From contig NZ_CP109013.1 of assembly GCF_036226745.1 (NCBI RefSeq), forward strand, positions 3,782,001 through 3,846,000: a DNA stretch of 64,000 nucleotides, written 5' to 3'. Made by a program: the position numbers and the translations under genes. Below, piece after piece: positions 1-11,360 of the stretch (the stretch's first letter is position 1; each line of letters starts with the position of its first letter). Origin of the DNA: Streptomyces sp. NBC_00683. Its GTDB lineage: Bacteria; Actinomycetota; Actinomycetes; Streptomycetales; Streptomycetaceae. Under the pieces are notes generated by a model, which was not told the DNA's origin, made no database searches, and saw only the letters and a list, made by a program, of their open reading frames with translations.

Positions 1-104
1 CCGGCCGGATCAGCGCCCGCCATCCCCGTACTGCCCGTGTCGAGGACCGGCTCCCCGACACCGACACCCTGGAACAGGTGCTCGTTGGACTCCGCAACCT
101 CTGA
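1..104 (+). CDS. DUF742 protein, conservon component C (3' end only)
   Basis: Only the last 33 codons are inside the window, read from base 3 to the TGA at 102-104; they end in DTDTLEQVLVGLRNL. DUF742 proteins of Streptomyces conservons commonly end in a similar leucine-rich helix, and the next gene is the conservon GTPase, which starts inside this reading frame. Conservons encode a membrane sensor-kinase-like protein, a roadblock/LC7 protein, a DUF742 protein and a Ras-like GTPase thought to form a membrane-associated G-protein-like complex. The first two genes should lie to the left of the window. The assignment rests on the C-terminal tail and gene order. Confidence 0.7.
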   Translation, partial: GRISARHPRTARVEDRLPDTDTLEQVLVGLRNL

Positions 105-747
105 CCGTGCCGCCCTGCAGGCGACAGCCGACAACGGACTGAAGATCGTCGTTGTGGGCGGCTTCGGGGTCGGCAAGACCACCATGGTCCGTTCCGTGAG
201 CGAGATCCGTCCGCTCAACACCGAAGAGACCATGACCCGCGCGGGCGAGGCCGTCGACCACCTCGACGGTGTGCAGTCCAAGACGTCCACCACGGTCGCC
301 TTCGACTTCGGCCGGATCACGCTGGACAAGCGCTCGGTCCTCTATCTCTTCGGCGCGCCCGGACAGGAACGCTTCTGGTTCCTGTGGGACCGCCTCTTCT
401 CCGGGACCCTGGGTGCCGTCGTACTCGTCGACACCCGGCGGCTCGCCGACTCCTGGTACGCGATCGACCGGCTGGAGCACCACGGCACGCCGTTCATCGT
501 CGCGTGCAACGACTTCGGCGGCCCGCTCCACACCGAGCAGCAGATACGCGAGGCGCTGGACCTCTCCCCCGACGTTCCGCTCGTCGAGTGCGACGCCCGG
601 GACCGGTCCTCCAGCAAGTACGTCCTGATCACGCTCGTCGAGCACCTCCACGCACTCTCCGTCGCCCGATCCCGGACCGCCGAGGCGGCCCTGGCAGGAA
701 GCACGGCTTCGGCGGCGGCCGCAAAGACCCCGGAGCCCACGCTGTGA
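85..747 (+). CDS. Ras-like GTPase of a conservon (CvnD type)
   Basis: Small GTPase of about 220 aa. The P-loop GGFGVGKTT lies near residues 25-33, the switch II motif is APGQERFWF, and the G4 position reads CNDF rather than canonical NKxD, which is common in this family. I chose the TTG start at 85 because it overlaps the DUF742 stop by 20 bp, as in other conservons, and gives the usual MDSATSD-like N-terminus; an in-frame GTG at 37 would add 16 residues. It probably works with the roadblock/LC7 and DUF742 partners at the membrane to pass a signal from the conservon histidine-kinase-like protein. The stop overlaps the start of the following P450, so the genes are co-translated. Confidence 0.88.
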   Translation: MDSATSDRAALQATADNGLKIVVVGGFGVGKTTMVRSVSEIRPLNTEETMTRAGEAVDHLDGVQSKTSTTVAFDFGRITLDKRSVLYLFGAPGQERFWFLWDRLFSGTLGAVVLVDTRRLADSWYAIDRLEHHGTPFIVACNDFGGPLHTEQQIREALDLSPDVPLVECDARDRSSSKYVLITLVEHLHALSVARSRTAEAALAGSTASAAAAKTPEPTL

Positions 748-1975
748 CCCAGTGCCCCGTGTCCCACGGTTCCGTCCCGCTGTCCGGAGAGCGGTTCCAG
801 ACCGATCCCGTGCGGCTGTACCGGGACATGCGGCGCGACCACGGCGCCGTGGCTCCGGTCGTGCTCGACGGCGACGTCCCCGCCTGGCTGATCCTCGGCT
901 ACCGCGAGCTGCACCAGGTCACCAACGACCCGGTGCTCTTCAGCCGGGACTCCGACCTGTGGAACCAGTGGGACAACATCCCCGACACCTGGCCCCTGCT
1001 CCCGATGATCGGCCGCAAGCAGCCCTCGATCCTCTACACGGTCGGCGAACGGCACAGCGTCCGCGCCGCGATGATCAGCAACGCGCTGGAGGGCGTCGAC
1101 CCGTTCGAGCTGAAGCGGTACGCGGAGGAGTTCGCGGACGGCCTCATCGACCGGTTCTGCTCCACCGGCCGGACCGACATCATCGCCGAGTACGCCATGC
1201 TGCTGCCCGCCCTGATCCTCGCGAAGCTCTACGGGTTCGGCAACGAGGTCGGCTTCGCCCTCGTCGGCGCGCTCAACGACATGATCGACGGCCGTGAGCG
1301 GGCCCTCGCCGGACAGCAGCTCCTCGGCGGGTCCATGTTCCAGCTCCTGGCCGACAAGCACGCCGAGCCGGGCGACGACGTCGCGACCAGGATGCTGAAC
1401 GACCCCGGCGGCTTCACCGACGAGGAGGTCGCCCAGGACCTCATGGTCATGATGGCGGCGGGCCACCAGGCGACCGCCGACTGGATGGGCAACTCGCTGC
1501 GGCTGATGCTGACCGACGACCGCTTCGCCGCTTCGCTGTCCGGCGGCCGGCACAGCGTCGCCGAGGCCATGAACGAGGTGCTCTGGGAGGACACCCCCAC
1601 CCAGAACGTGGCAGGCCGCTGGGCCTCCCGCGACACCCACCTCGGCGGACGTCACATCCGCTCCGGCGACCTGCTGATCCTCGGCATCGCCGCCGCGAAC
1701 GGCGACCCGCAGGTGCGCACCGACGGCTCCACGCTCACCGGCGGCAACAACGCCTTCCTCTCCTTCGGGCACGGGGAGCACCGCTGCCCCTTCCCCGCGC
1801 AGGAGACGGCCGAGGTCATCGCCCGTACGGGGATCGAGGTGCTCCTGGACCGGCTTCCGGACGTGGACCTCGCCGTCCCCGCGGACCAGCTCACCCGGCG
1901 CCCGTCCCCGTGGCTGCGTGGGCTGACGGACCTGCCGGTGCAGTTCACGCCCACTCCCGCCCTTGGAGGCCAGAA

Positions 1976-1979
<4 letters not shown>
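744..1979 (+). CDS. Cytochrome P450, CYP157-like (no EXXR motif)
   Basis: A 411-aa soluble bacterial P450. The I-helix oxygen-binding segment is AAGHQAT (residues 238-244) and the heme-binding loop is FGHGEHRCPFPA with Cys348 as the thiolate ligand; the usual Gly two residues after Cys is Phe and the next position is Pro. The K-helix position that normally reads EXXR is EVLW (residues 278-281), so the conserved Arg is missing. Loss of EXXR is the known hallmark of the CYP157 family, which sits in Streptomyces conservons next to a CYP154. The GTG start at 744 overlaps the GTPase stop (GTGA), and the 3' end overlaps the next P450 (ATGA). Substrate and redox partner cannot be read from the sequence. 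Confidence 0.9.
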
Positions 1980-4400
<2,421 letters not shown>

Positions 4401-4415
4401 CGGTTACGCGTACGG

Positions 4416-4450
4416 GACGGCCCTGCACCCCTCACGGGTGCGGGGCCGTC
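4416..4450 (+). terminator. Intrinsic-type terminator after serC
   Basis: A 15-bp stem (4416-4430 with 4436-4450, one G-T wobble) around the loop CTCAC, followed by TCTGCTT. It lies 15 bp past the serC stop. As in many streptomycete terminators, the U-tract is weak. Confidence 0.8.
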
Positions 4451-4540
4451 TCTGCTTCACTCGACCGGGTGGCGCACCGCCTGCGGGACGAACCGCCCTA
4501 CGCTGATGGTCTCGACACCAGCCATTCCAGGAGGCCCGCA

Positions 4541-5155
4541 ATGTCTGCAGCAGCAGTCGAGCACCCCTGTGACGGTGAGCCGGAATCTCTGCTCGAGAGC
4601 GCCAACCGGCTCTCGGAGCAGCTCCCGCCGGGTTACCGCGTCGAGATCATCGGAGGCGTCATCACCGTTGCCCCATCCCCGGACGGCCCGCACGCCGACG
4701 CGCTGACCACACTCGTGCTCGCGTTCGGAGCTACGGGGCTGCATGGCGAGGAGTCCAGAGTCCTTCAGGGACCAGGAATCTGGCTGCCCAGTGGGCCACA
4801 GGACTATGCGATCCCCGACCTCGCCCTGGTCGACGCGGATTACCGGGAGCACCCGGCGGAGAACGCCACCTACGACCCCAGTGTCTTCCGCCTGGTCCTT
4901 GAGGTCACCTCCAGCAACTATCAGAACGACCTCCGTAACAAGGTCTCCGCCTACGCCTATGCCAAGATCCCTGTCTATGTCATCCTCGACCGCCGCCACG
5001 GCCGCGTGCATGTACTGACGGAGCCGGCCGACGGCACATACGACAGCCATGAGGTCTACGCCCCCGGCCAGACAGCCGAGCTCCCCGACTCCATCGGTGC
5101 CAAGGTGACGCTCGACGTGGCGGAGCTGGTGGCGGCCGGCCGGCCCCGCGCGTAA
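4541..5155 (+). CDS. Uma2-family (DUF820) PD-(D/E)XK nuclease-like protein
   Basis: A 204-aa protein starting at ATG 4541 behind a good ribosome site (AGGAGG, 4530-4535). It has the Uma2 pattern: an N-terminal helix, GYRVEIIGGVITVAPSPDG, the conserved acidic strand IPDLALVD, then LVLEVTSSN and a downstream Lys (DLRNKVSAY), which together form a PD-(D/E)XK nuclease-like core. Uma2 genes are abundant in Streptomyces and cyanobacteria; their role is not established. It stands alone between serC and a convergent methyltransferase gene. Confidence 0.85.
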   Translation: MSAAAVEHPCDGEPESLLESANRLSEQLPPGYRVEIIGGVITVAPSPDGPHADALTTLVLAFGATGLHGEESRVLQGPGIWLPSGPQDYAIPDLALVDADYREHPAENATYDPSVFRLVLEVTSSNYQNDLRNKVSAYAYAKIPVYVILDRRHGRVHVLTEPADGTYDSHEVYAPGQTAELPDSIGAKVTLDVAELVAAGRPRA

Positions 5156-5164
5156 CACCTGTCG

Positions 5165-5824
5165 CTACCTGGGCTTGCGGGCCAGCAGGAAGGCCTGGGG
5201 AGTCGGCTCGGGGAAGGCGCTCTCCTCGTCGATCTCCCGCACCGTCCGGGCCTTCATCGTCAGGCCGGCCGTGACCAACAGCTCCGCCATCCGCTCCGGT
5301 CGGCGACGGATGAAGTCGAGTTCGATGTCGCGCCCCCACGCATCCGTCCGGCGCACCACCTCCTCGCCTGCCTGGAACCCGAGCAGGAGGTGACCGCCGG
5401 GGGCGAGGACCCGGTAGAACTCGGCGAAGACCTGCGGCAGTTGCTCGTCCGGTACGTGGATCGTGGAGTACCAGGCCAGCAGCCCGCCCAGCCCGCCGTC
5501 CGGCAGGTCCAGATCGAGCATCGACCCTTCCTCGAACCGCAGATCCGGGTAGTGCCGCCGCGCCTCCGCGAGCATCCCCGGAGACAGGTCGATGCCGAAC
5601 ACGTCGACACCCAGAGCGTGCAGATGCTCCGTCACCCGTCCGGTTCCGCAGCCCACGTCGGCCACGGGCCCACCGCCCTCGGCAGTGACGAGTTCAGCGA
5701 AGCCCGCCAGTACGGCTCGGTCGATGGGCTTGGCGGCGAGCTCGTCCTGGAAGTGTGCGGCGTATTCGTCGGCGAAGGCGTCGTACGACGCGCGGGTGGT
5801 CGTCAGGAAGGCGGGTTCGGTCAT
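5165..5824 (-). CDS. Class I SAM-dependent methyltransferase
   Basis: A 219-aa protein with a complete Rossmann methyltransferase core: motif I VADVGCGTGRVTEHL near residue 55, motif II acidic residue in VFGIDLSPGML, and the post-core LAPGGHLLLGF. The N-terminal YDAFADEYAAHF segment is typical of UbiE/COQ5-like small-molecule methyltransferases. Nothing nearby indicates the substrate. It is transcribed in the same direction as the next methyltransferase but separated from it by a 33-bp gap. Confidence 0.88.
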   Translation of the reverse strand: MTEPAFLTTTRASYDAFADEYAAHFQDELAAKPIDRAVLAGFAELVTAEGGGPVADVGCGTGRVTEHLHALGVDVFGIDLSPGMLAEARRHYPDLRFEEGSMLDLDLPDGGLGGLLAWYSTIHVPDEQLPQVFAEFYRVLAPGGHLLLGFQAGEEVVRRTDAWGRDIELDFIRRRPERMAELLVTAGLTMKARTVREIDEESAFPEPTPQAFLLARKPR

Positions 5825-5857
5825 GGCCGGACACCCTACTCCGCGGGGTGACCGGCG

Positions 5858-6481
5858 TCAGGGTGACAGTGCGACGCCCAGCGAATCGGCGCCCATCACC
5901 TTCGGGGCGCCCTTCTCGTAGAAGACGTCGAGTTCCGTCACCTTGAATCCGGCGGTCGTCAGCAGGTCGACGATCGGCCGGGTGAGATGGCACCCGCCGA
6001 AGATCCGTTGCTCCAGCGGATCGAGGCGTCGCTGCCACCGGCGGACGTTGTCGTCCGCCTCCGGGGCCAGCCCGTGCTCCACGAAGTGCAGTTCCCCGCC
6101 GGGTTCGAGGACGCGCCGCACCTCGCGCAGGGCGGCGGCGGCGTCGGGGATGGTGCACAGCGTCCAGGTGGACAGGGCGGCGTCGAAACTGTCGTCCTCG
6201 AACGGCAGCGACTGACCGTCCAGACCGGCGCGCCGCACCGGGACGCCCGACGCCTTGATGCGTTTGCCGGCGAGTTCCCACGCGACCGAGGAGGGCTCGA
6301 CCGCGTCCACACCGGCGACGGCCTCCGGGTAGAAGGGAACGTTGTGGCCCGAGCCGAAGCCGATCTCGACGACGGTGCCGCTCAGGCCCTCGCAGACCCG
6401 TTGCCGCAGCGGTGCTGCTGTCTTCATCCCGCAGGCGACGTTGACGATCCTCGGCACGACCTGCTCCGTGTAGAAGCCCAT
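5858..6481 (-). CDS. Class I SAM-dependent methyltransferase
   Basis: A 207-aa methyltransferase starting at the ATG at 6481 behind a GGAGGT ribosome site. Motif I is VVEIGFGSGHN, and the post-core region reads LEPGGELHFVEHGLAPE, a pattern common in phospholipid or small-molecule methyltransferases of the Methyltransf_11 type. The reading frame is open further upstream, but the strong ribosome site and the start MGFYTEQVVPRIVN (an N-terminus seen often in this family) decide the start. Substrate unknown. Confidence 0.87.
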   Translation of the reverse strand: MGFYTEQVVPRIVNVACGMKTAAPLRQRVCEGLSGTVVEIGFGSGHNVPFYPEAVAGVDAVEPSSVAWELAGKRIKASGVPVRRAGLDGQSLPFEDDSFDAALSTWTLCTIPDAAAALREVRRVLEPGGELHFVEHGLAPEADDNVRRWQRRLDPLEQRIFGGCHLTRPIVDLLTTAGFKVTELDVFYEKGAPKVMGADSLGVALSP

Positions 6482-6546
6482 CGTGACCTCCGTACCTCCT
6501 TTCCAGCATGGCACCGGAGCAGGCAGGACGCACCGACCCGGAGCGC

Positions 6547-7083
6547 TCACCCCGGCTGTTCGGCCTGCGGGGCGCCGCCGTCGGTGAGGTCCCTGTGCCA
6601 GCGCACCTCGCCGTCCTCCCACACGTCGGTCGGGGCGAGCCCCGCCGCGGTGGCCACCGCTGCCGATGCCGTGTGGCCAGGGTGGACGTGCGCGAGAACG
6701 GTTCGGACGCCCTCGTCCCGCAGGTGCTCGACGAGTCCGGCCGCCGCCTCCTTCGCGTACCCCCGGCCCTGCCACGCGCCCCCGACCACCCAGGCGATCT
6801 CGGCCCGCGAACCGCGCACGGTCGCCTGTACGTAGCCGGCCAGGCACCCGTCGGCACGTACCCGGAGCACCCAGTTCCACCACTGCTCGGCGGGGTCCGG
6901 GGAGCCTGCGCTCTGGCGGGCGTAGCGGGCGCGCAGGGTGTCCGTGTCCTCCGGGGCGCCTCCCGTGTACGTGTACAGGGCGGGGTCGGCGAGGACGGCG
7001 GTCATCTCGTCCGCGTGCGCGACGTCGAGCGGCAGCGCGTCGAGTCGGCTGGTGGAGAAGGCTTCGGGCCCGTTGTCCGGCAT
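6547..7083 (-). CDS. GNAT-family N-acetyltransferase (RimJ/RimL type)
   Basis: A 178-aa acetyltransferase: N-terminal TSRLDALPLDVAHADEM (RimJ/RimL-like), central beta strands with GYVQATVRGSRAEIAWVVG, the acetyl-CoA pyrophosphate loop as WQGRGYAKEAAAGL, and the C-terminal HPGHTASAAVATAAGLAPT. The ATG at 7083 is chosen because the family's conserved first strand begins just after it. The acceptor is unknown. Confidence 0.88.
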   Translation of the reverse strand: MPDNGPEAFSTSRLDALPLDVAHADEMTAVLADPALYTYTGGAPEDTDTLRARYARQSAGSPDPAEQWWNWVLRVRADGCLAGYVQATVRGSRAEIAWVVGGAWQGRGYAKEAAAGLVEHLRDEGVRTVLAHVHPGHTASAAVATAAGLAPTDVWEDGEVRWHRDLTDGGAPQAEQPG

Positions 7084-7118
7084 GGGGCCCGACCCTACGC
7101 GGGCCCCGTGCCGCCCGG

Positions 7119-7949
7119 TCAGCGGCTGAGCCGCTGGAACCTGCGTACCGCCAGCGGCAGGAACACCAGCGTGATCACCAGGGGCCACCCCAGCGCCATC
7201 AGCAGCGCGTGCTCCTCGACCCATGTGCCGCCGCTCGCCACCGGGTTGCCGAACAGTTCCCGGGACGCGGTCACCGTCGAGGACACCGGGTTCCACGCGG
7301 CGACCGTGCCCAGCCAGCCGGGCATCAGCGAGGGGGCGACCAGGGCGCTGGAGATCATCGTGACGGGGAAGGCGATGGCGTACAGGCCGCCCGCCGACTC
7401 CGCGTTCGGGACGAGCAGGCCCAGCCAGACGCCCACCCAGATCAGGCTGAAGCGCAGCAGCAGAAGCAGCCCGAACGCGCCCACGGCCTCCATCGGGCTG
7501 CCGCCCGCGCGCCAGCCGATCGCCAGTGCGGTGAGGGCCAGGATCGTCAACTCGGCGCAGGCCACCACCAGGTCGGCGACCCCGCGGCCGGCGGAGACCG
7601 CGGACGGGGCCATCGGCATCGAGCGGAAACGGTCGATGACCCCCTTGCCGGAGTCGGTCACCACGGCCATCGCGGTGTTCATGAAGCCCATGGTCATGGT
7701 CGTGGCGAACATGCCGGGCATCAGGAACTCCCGGTAGTCGCCGCCGCCCGGCACCTTCATCGCGCTGCCGAAGACGTACCCGTACAGCAGGACGGACACG
7801 ATGGGAAAGCCGAGCTGCCAGATGATGGCGACGGGCTGGCGCTGGTAGTGGGTGAGGCTGCGCCTCGTGACGTTCCAGGTGTCGACGAGCGCCCAGAGGG
7901 CCCGGCTCCGCTCGGGGCCGGTGCGGGCGGGCAGTTCGAGCGCGGTCAT
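7119..7949 (-). CDS. ABC-2 type drug exporter permease (DrrB-like)
   Basis: A 276-aa membrane protein with about six hydrophobic segments, containing the ABC-2 signatures [15 protein letters not shown] and [16 protein letters not shown]. It pairs with the ATPase upstream by a 4-bp ATGA overlap (7946-7949), so they form one exporter. The arrangement resembles daunorubicin-resistance DrrAB pairs. Expression is probably controlled by the divergent TetR gene. Exported substrate unknown. Confidence 0.92.
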   Translation of the reverse strand: MTALELPARTGPERSRALWALVDTWNVTRRSLTHYQRQPVAIIWQLGFPIVSVLLYGYVFGSAMKVPGGGDYREFLMPGMFATTMTMGFMNTAMAVVTDSGKGVIDRFRSMPMAPSAVSAGRGVADLVVACAELTILALTALAIGWRAGGSPMEAVGAFGLLLLLRFSLIWVGVWLGLLVPNAESAGGLYAIAFPVTMISSALVAPSLMPGWLGTVAAWNPVSSTVTASRELFGNPVASGGTWVEEHALLMALGWPLVITLVFLPLAVRRFQRLSR

Positions 7950-8968
7950 GCCGCGACCTCCATCTTCGTGTCGTTTCCGGAGTCCGCCCCGGTGTCCGCC
8001 TCTGCCCCGTGTCCCGTCAGGCGCAGGAACACGTCGTCCAGGCTGGGCCTGCGCAGCCCGATGTCCTCGACCGCGATCCCCTCGTCCTGGAGGGCGCGTG
8101 CCACTTCGGTCAGTGCGGCCACCCGGTCCGCGACCTGGGCGTGCACCCGGCGGTCCGCCTCGTCGGTCACGACCGGTCCGCCGCCGGCCACCCGGTCCAC
8201 GGCCTTCACCACGGCCGGGATGTCGGCCGCCTCGGCGGCGACGACTTCGATCCGGTCGCCGCCGACCCGGTTCTTGAGCCCGTCGGGGCTGTCGTCGGCG
8301 ATGGACCGGCCCCGGTCGATGACGGTGATGTGCGAGGCGAGCTTGTCGGCCTCGTCCAGGTACTGCGTGGTCAGCAGGACCGTCGTACCGCCGGCGACCA
8401 GTGCCCGTACCGCGCCCCACACCTCGCCCCGGCTGCGCGGGTCGAGCCCGGTCGTCGGCTCGTCCAGGAACAGCACCGTGGGCGCGAGGATCATCGAGGC
8501 GGCGAGATCGAGCCGCCTCCGCATGCCCCCGCTGTACGCCTTGACCCCCTGGTCGGCGGCGTCCACGAGGTCGAACCGCTCCAGCAGTTCGCCGGCCCGC
8601 TTCCGCGCCCCGGTCCCGCCCAGGTGGAAGAGGCGGCCGAACATCTCCAGGTTCTGCCGGCCCGTGAGCACCTCGTCAACGGCGGCGTACTGCCCGGTGA
8701 GCCCGATCCTGCTCCGTACGCGCCGGGGCTCGCGCGCGACGTCCAGGCCCGCGACCTCGGCCCGGCCCCCATCGAACCGCAGGAGGGTGGCGAGCACCCT
8801 GACGGCGGTGGTCTTGCCGGCCCCGTTGGGCCCGAGCAGGCCGTGGACGGTGCCCGGGCGGACTGCCAGGTCGAATCCGTCGAGCGCCCGTTTCTCCGCC
8901 ACCCCCTTCTTCGCCCCGTAGCGCTTCACGACCCCTTCGGCCAGCACGGCATATCCGGACGCGGACAT
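7946..8968 (-). CDS. ABC exporter ATP-binding protein (DrrA-like)
   Basis: A 340-aa nucleotide-binding subunit. Walker A is GPNGAGKTT, the Q-loop is in [15 protein letters not shown], the signature is [12 protein letters not shown], Walker B is [14 protein letters not shown], and the H-loop region is [11 protein letters not shown]. The C-terminal extension with [14 protein letters not shown] is typical of DrrA. It is the first gene of the two-gene efflux operon, and its 93-bp upstream region carries paired operator-like palindromes shared with the divergent TetR gene. Confidence 0.94.
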   Translation of the reverse strand: MSASGYAVLAEGVVKRYGAKKGVAEKRALDGFDLAVRPGTVHGLLGPNGAGKTTAVRVLATLLRFDGGRAEVAGLDVAREPRRVRSRIGLTGQYAAVDEVLTGRQNLEMFGRLFHLGGTGARKRAGELLERFDLVDAADQGVKAYSGGMRRRLDLAASMILAPTVLFLDEPTTGLDPRSRGEVWGAVRALVAGGTTVLLTTQYLDEADKLASHITVIDRGRSIADDSPDGLKNRVGGDRIEVVAAEAADIPAVVKAVDRVAGGGPVVTDEADRRVHAQVADRVAALTEVARALQDEGIAVEDIGLRRPSLDDVFLRLTGHGAEADTGADSGNDTKMEVAA

Positions 8969-8993
8969 GGCTCACTCCCCTCACCACGAAGAA

Positions 8994-9033
8994 CTGAGTA
9001 CGTCGTACCCAGATGAGAGTACACCGTACCCAG
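8994..9033. promoter_or_regulatory. Two operator-like palindromes between efflux operon and TetR gene
   Basis: CTGAGTACGTCGTACCCAG (8994-9012) is a 19-bp imperfect palindrome with one mismatch. A second copy, GAGTAC-N3-GTACCCAG, lies at 9017-9033, exactly 21 bp (two helical turns) downstream. The second copy would cover the -35 region of a leaderless promoter for the TetR gene, whose TACCCT (9050-9055) lies 12 bp before ATG 9062. The best reading is the binding site of the adjacent TetR protein. Confidence 0.7.
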
Positions 9034-9061
9034 TTCCTGTTCAGGGGATTACCCTGAGCCC

Positions 9062-9844
9062 ATGACGAAGAGCGGACCGACAGCGGCGACGGACGGCACG
9101 ACCACCGGAAGCGGCGACATCGGACGCAGTCTCGAACTCCTGTGGGGCACCGGCGAACGCCCCAGCCGCGGCCCCAAGCCGGGCCTCACGCTCGACCGGA
9201 TCGTCGCCGCCGCCGTAGATGTCGCCGACACGGAAGGCCTCGCGGCTCTCTCGATGCGCCGGCTCTCCTCCGAGCTCGGCACCGGCACGATGTCGCTCTA
9301 CCGGTACGTCCCCGGCAAGGCCGAACTGCTCGACCTCATGCTCGACCGGGTCCTCGGCGAACCGCTCTCGGCGGACGCCTCACAGGTGCCGTCCGACTGG
9401 CGGGTGGCCGTCGACGCGATGGCCCACACCTACCGGGAGAACCTCCGCGCGCACCCCTGGCTCCTCAAGATCAACCAGGCGCGCACGGTCCTGGGCCCCA
9501 GCGCCCTGCGCGGCCTGGAGCTCGCCCTGACCGGACTCAGGGGCATGGGACTGCGGGACCCCGAGCTGATCGGCGTGATCATCACGGTCAACAGCTTCGT
9601 CGAGGGCCTCGCCCGGACGGAGAACCACGCGACGGAGGCCGCCCAGCAGACGGGCCTGAGCGACGCCGCCTTCTGGGAGGGCCAGCGCCCCTACCTGGAG
9701 CGGGCCATGCTCAGCGGCGAGTACCCGTACATGGCCGCGCTGTCCGAGGACGCGTTCGGGGCCGACTTCGATCACTTCGCGTTCGGCCTCGGCCGCCTCA
9801 TCGACGGCTTCGAAGTCCTCGTGGAGCAGCGCGCACGCGGATGA
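9062..9844 (+). CDS. TetR-family repressor of the adjacent ABC exporter
   Basis: A 260-aa TetR regulator with an unusually long (about 40 aa) leader before the HTH (LTLDRIVAAAVDVADTEG ... MRRLSSELGTGTMSLYRYV). The C-terminal ligand domain is of the TetR_C (TetR class C1) type seen in regulators of drug efflux. It is transcribed divergently from the DrrAB-like pair across a 93-bp spacer with two operator-like palindromes, so it most likely represses both directions until an exported drug binds it. TACCCT at -12 to -7 relative to the ATG suggests a leaderless mRNA. Confidence 0.92.
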   Translation: MTKSGPTAATDGTTTGSGDIGRSLELLWGTGERPSRGPKPGLTLDRIVAAAVDVADTEGLAALSMRRLSSELGTGTMSLYRYVPGKAELLDLMLDRVLGEPLSADASQVPSDWRVAVDAMAHTYRENLRAHPWLLKINQARTVLGPSALRGLELALTGLRGMGLRDPELIGVIITVNSFVEGLARTENHATEAAQQTGLSDAAFWEGQRPYLERAMLSGEYPYMAALSEDAFGADFDHFAFGLGRLIDGFEVLVEQRARG

Positions 9845-9866
9845 CACGGCGCCCGATCCGTGGACC

Positions 9867-10277
9867 ATGGGACATATGGACACGATCCACGAGCTGGAGC
9901 CCTTCGTGAAGCAGTACACCGTCCTGCTGAGCAGCCGCAGGCCGGACGGATCGCTCGCCCGTACACCCGTCAGCATCGCCGTCGAGGGCGACCACGCCTA
10001 CATCCGTACGTTCTCCTCGGCGTGGAAGGTCGACCGGATGCGCAACCACCCCGTGGTGGAGATCGCCCCGTGCACCGTGCGGGGAGCGCCGACGGGACCG
10101 ACGGTCGGTGCCTCGGCGCGCCTCCTCGCCCAGGGGTCGAAGGAGAACACCCACGCCGCCCGGACCCTCTCCCGCAAGTACCCGGCGCTGCACGGTGTGT
10201 TCGTCCCCCTCGCCCACCGGCTGAAGAGGGACCGGACACTGCACTACGAGCTCCGCCCGCTCACGCCGGAGTACTGA
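9867..10277 (+). CDS. PPOX-class flavin/F420-binding split-barrel oxidoreductase
   Basis: A 136-aa (127 aa if started at ATG 9876) pyridoxamine-5'-phosphate-oxidase-like split barrel. Visible features are the strand LARTPVSIAVEGDHAYIRTF, the W-KVDRMRNHPVVEIAP segment and the C-terminal LHYELRP. This is the actinobacterial PPOX class that usually binds F420 or flavin. The second ATG gives the family-typical start MDTIHELEPF. It follows the TetR gene by 22 bp and may be cotranscribed. Substrate unknown. Confidence 0.83.
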   Translation: MGHMDTIHELEPFVKQYTVLLSSRRPDGSLARTPVSIAVEGDHAYIRTFSSAWKVDRMRNHPVVEIAPCTVRGAPTGPTVGASARLLAQGSKENTHAARTLSRKYPALHGVFVPLAHRLKRDRTLHYELRPLTPEY

Positions 10278-10300
10278 ACGAACGGCGCCTCGCGCGCGCT

Positions 10301-11302
10301 CTAACCGCGCCGCCGCCTGAAGCCGAATACGGCCAGCGCGATGACCGCGAGCACCACGGCTCCCCCGGTCACGGTGCCCTTCCCGGTCCCGTCACCGCCC
10401 GCGCCGCTTCCCGTACCGGAGGAGGACGCCCCGCCCTCCCGGGAGGGCGCCTTGCTCCCGCCCCCGCCGCTCCCGCCGCCCTCGACGTCGACCCGCACCA
10501 CTTCGCTCCGCTCGCCCTCGGAGCCGAACATCATCGCCGAGCCGTCCGCCGTGTACGTCACCGATTCGGACTGCCCCTGGAGCGGCACGCTCACCGCGTG
10601 GTCCTCGCCGAGCCTGCCCCCCTCGAAGGCGTACGCCCTGGTGCTGAAGTACGAGCGCAGGACCAGCTCCCGCCCGTCCGGCGAGAACGCCCCGTCCGTC
10701 ACCCACGGCACCTCGCCGACCCGCCGGAACACGTTGGCCCCACCGGTCGACAGCTTCGCGGGCCCCTCGTAGAGCCCGCCGCCGTCCTCGTTCTTCGACG
10801 CGATGTAGACCCGGCCGGTCTTCGGGTGGACCATCAGCGCCTCGGCGTTGCGGGCCCCGTCGGCGTACTTCACGTCGAACTGGGTTGCCCGCACGGTGGC
10901 GTCCGCGAGCCGCTTCGGCTCGGGGAAGCGGTAGATCCAGACGTGGTCCCAGGAGCCGTCGAGGTTGTCGCCGATGTCGCCGACGTACAGGTTCCCGTCC
11001 GGCCCGAGCGAGATCGCCTCCACGTCGCGGGGCGCCCCCACCCCCTGCATGGTGATCCTCGCGACGGTCTTCCCGGTCCGGGAGTCGACGGCGTAGACGT
11101 ACGGCCCGTCCTCGCTGTCGTTGTGCGTCCAGTAGATGCCCGGGTGGGCGCGGCTGGCCGCGAGGCCGCTGGACTCGGTGATCCGGGAGTCCTCGATCGT
11201 GAAGGTTTGATCCGCCCCGTCCCCGTCGTCCGCCACAGCGGGCGCCGCACCCGTGAGGAACAGGAGGGTGGCGGCGGCGGAAACTGTCAGCAGCGATCTC
11301 AT
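10301..11302 (-). CDS. Secreted, membrane-anchored beta-propeller-like protein
   Basis: A 333-aa protein with a signal peptide (MRSLLTVSAAATLLFLTGA, cleavage near AVADD), a repeat-rich body with propeller-like blades (HPGIYWTHNDSEDG, LGPDGNLYVGDIGDN, VHPKTGRVYIASKN, FSPDGRELVLRSY), a Ser/Gly-rich stalk and a C-terminal transmembrane segment followed by GFRRRRG. This would place it outside the membrane, anchored at its C-terminus; no LPXTG sorting motif is present. No catalytic motif is visible and the function is unknown. Confidence 0.82.
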   Translation of the reverse strand: MRSLLTVSAAATLLFLTGAAPAVADDGDGADQTFTIEDSRITESSGLAASRAHPGIYWTHNDSEDGPYVYAVDSRTGKTVARITMQGVGAPRDVEAISLGPDGNLYVGDIGDNLDGSWDHVWIYRFPEPKRLADATVRATQFDVKYADGARNAEALMVHPKTGRVYIASKNEDGGGLYEGPAKLSTGGANVFRRVGEVPWVTDGAFSPDGRELVLRSYFSTRAYAFEGGRLGEDHAVSVPLQGQSESVTYTADGSAMMFGSEGERSEVVRVDVEGGGSGGGGSKAPSREGGASSSGTGSGAGGDGTGKGTVTGGAVVLAVIALAVFGFRRRRG

Positions 11303-11360
11303 GGCACAAGTGTCCACTGTCACGTCGCAGGCCGGAGCGGTGATCCGCCATGATGTCGCC

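Noticed and set aside
10301..11302. LPXTG sortase substrate
   Set aside because: The C-terminal helix and Arg tail look right, but no LPXTG-like motif precedes the helix.
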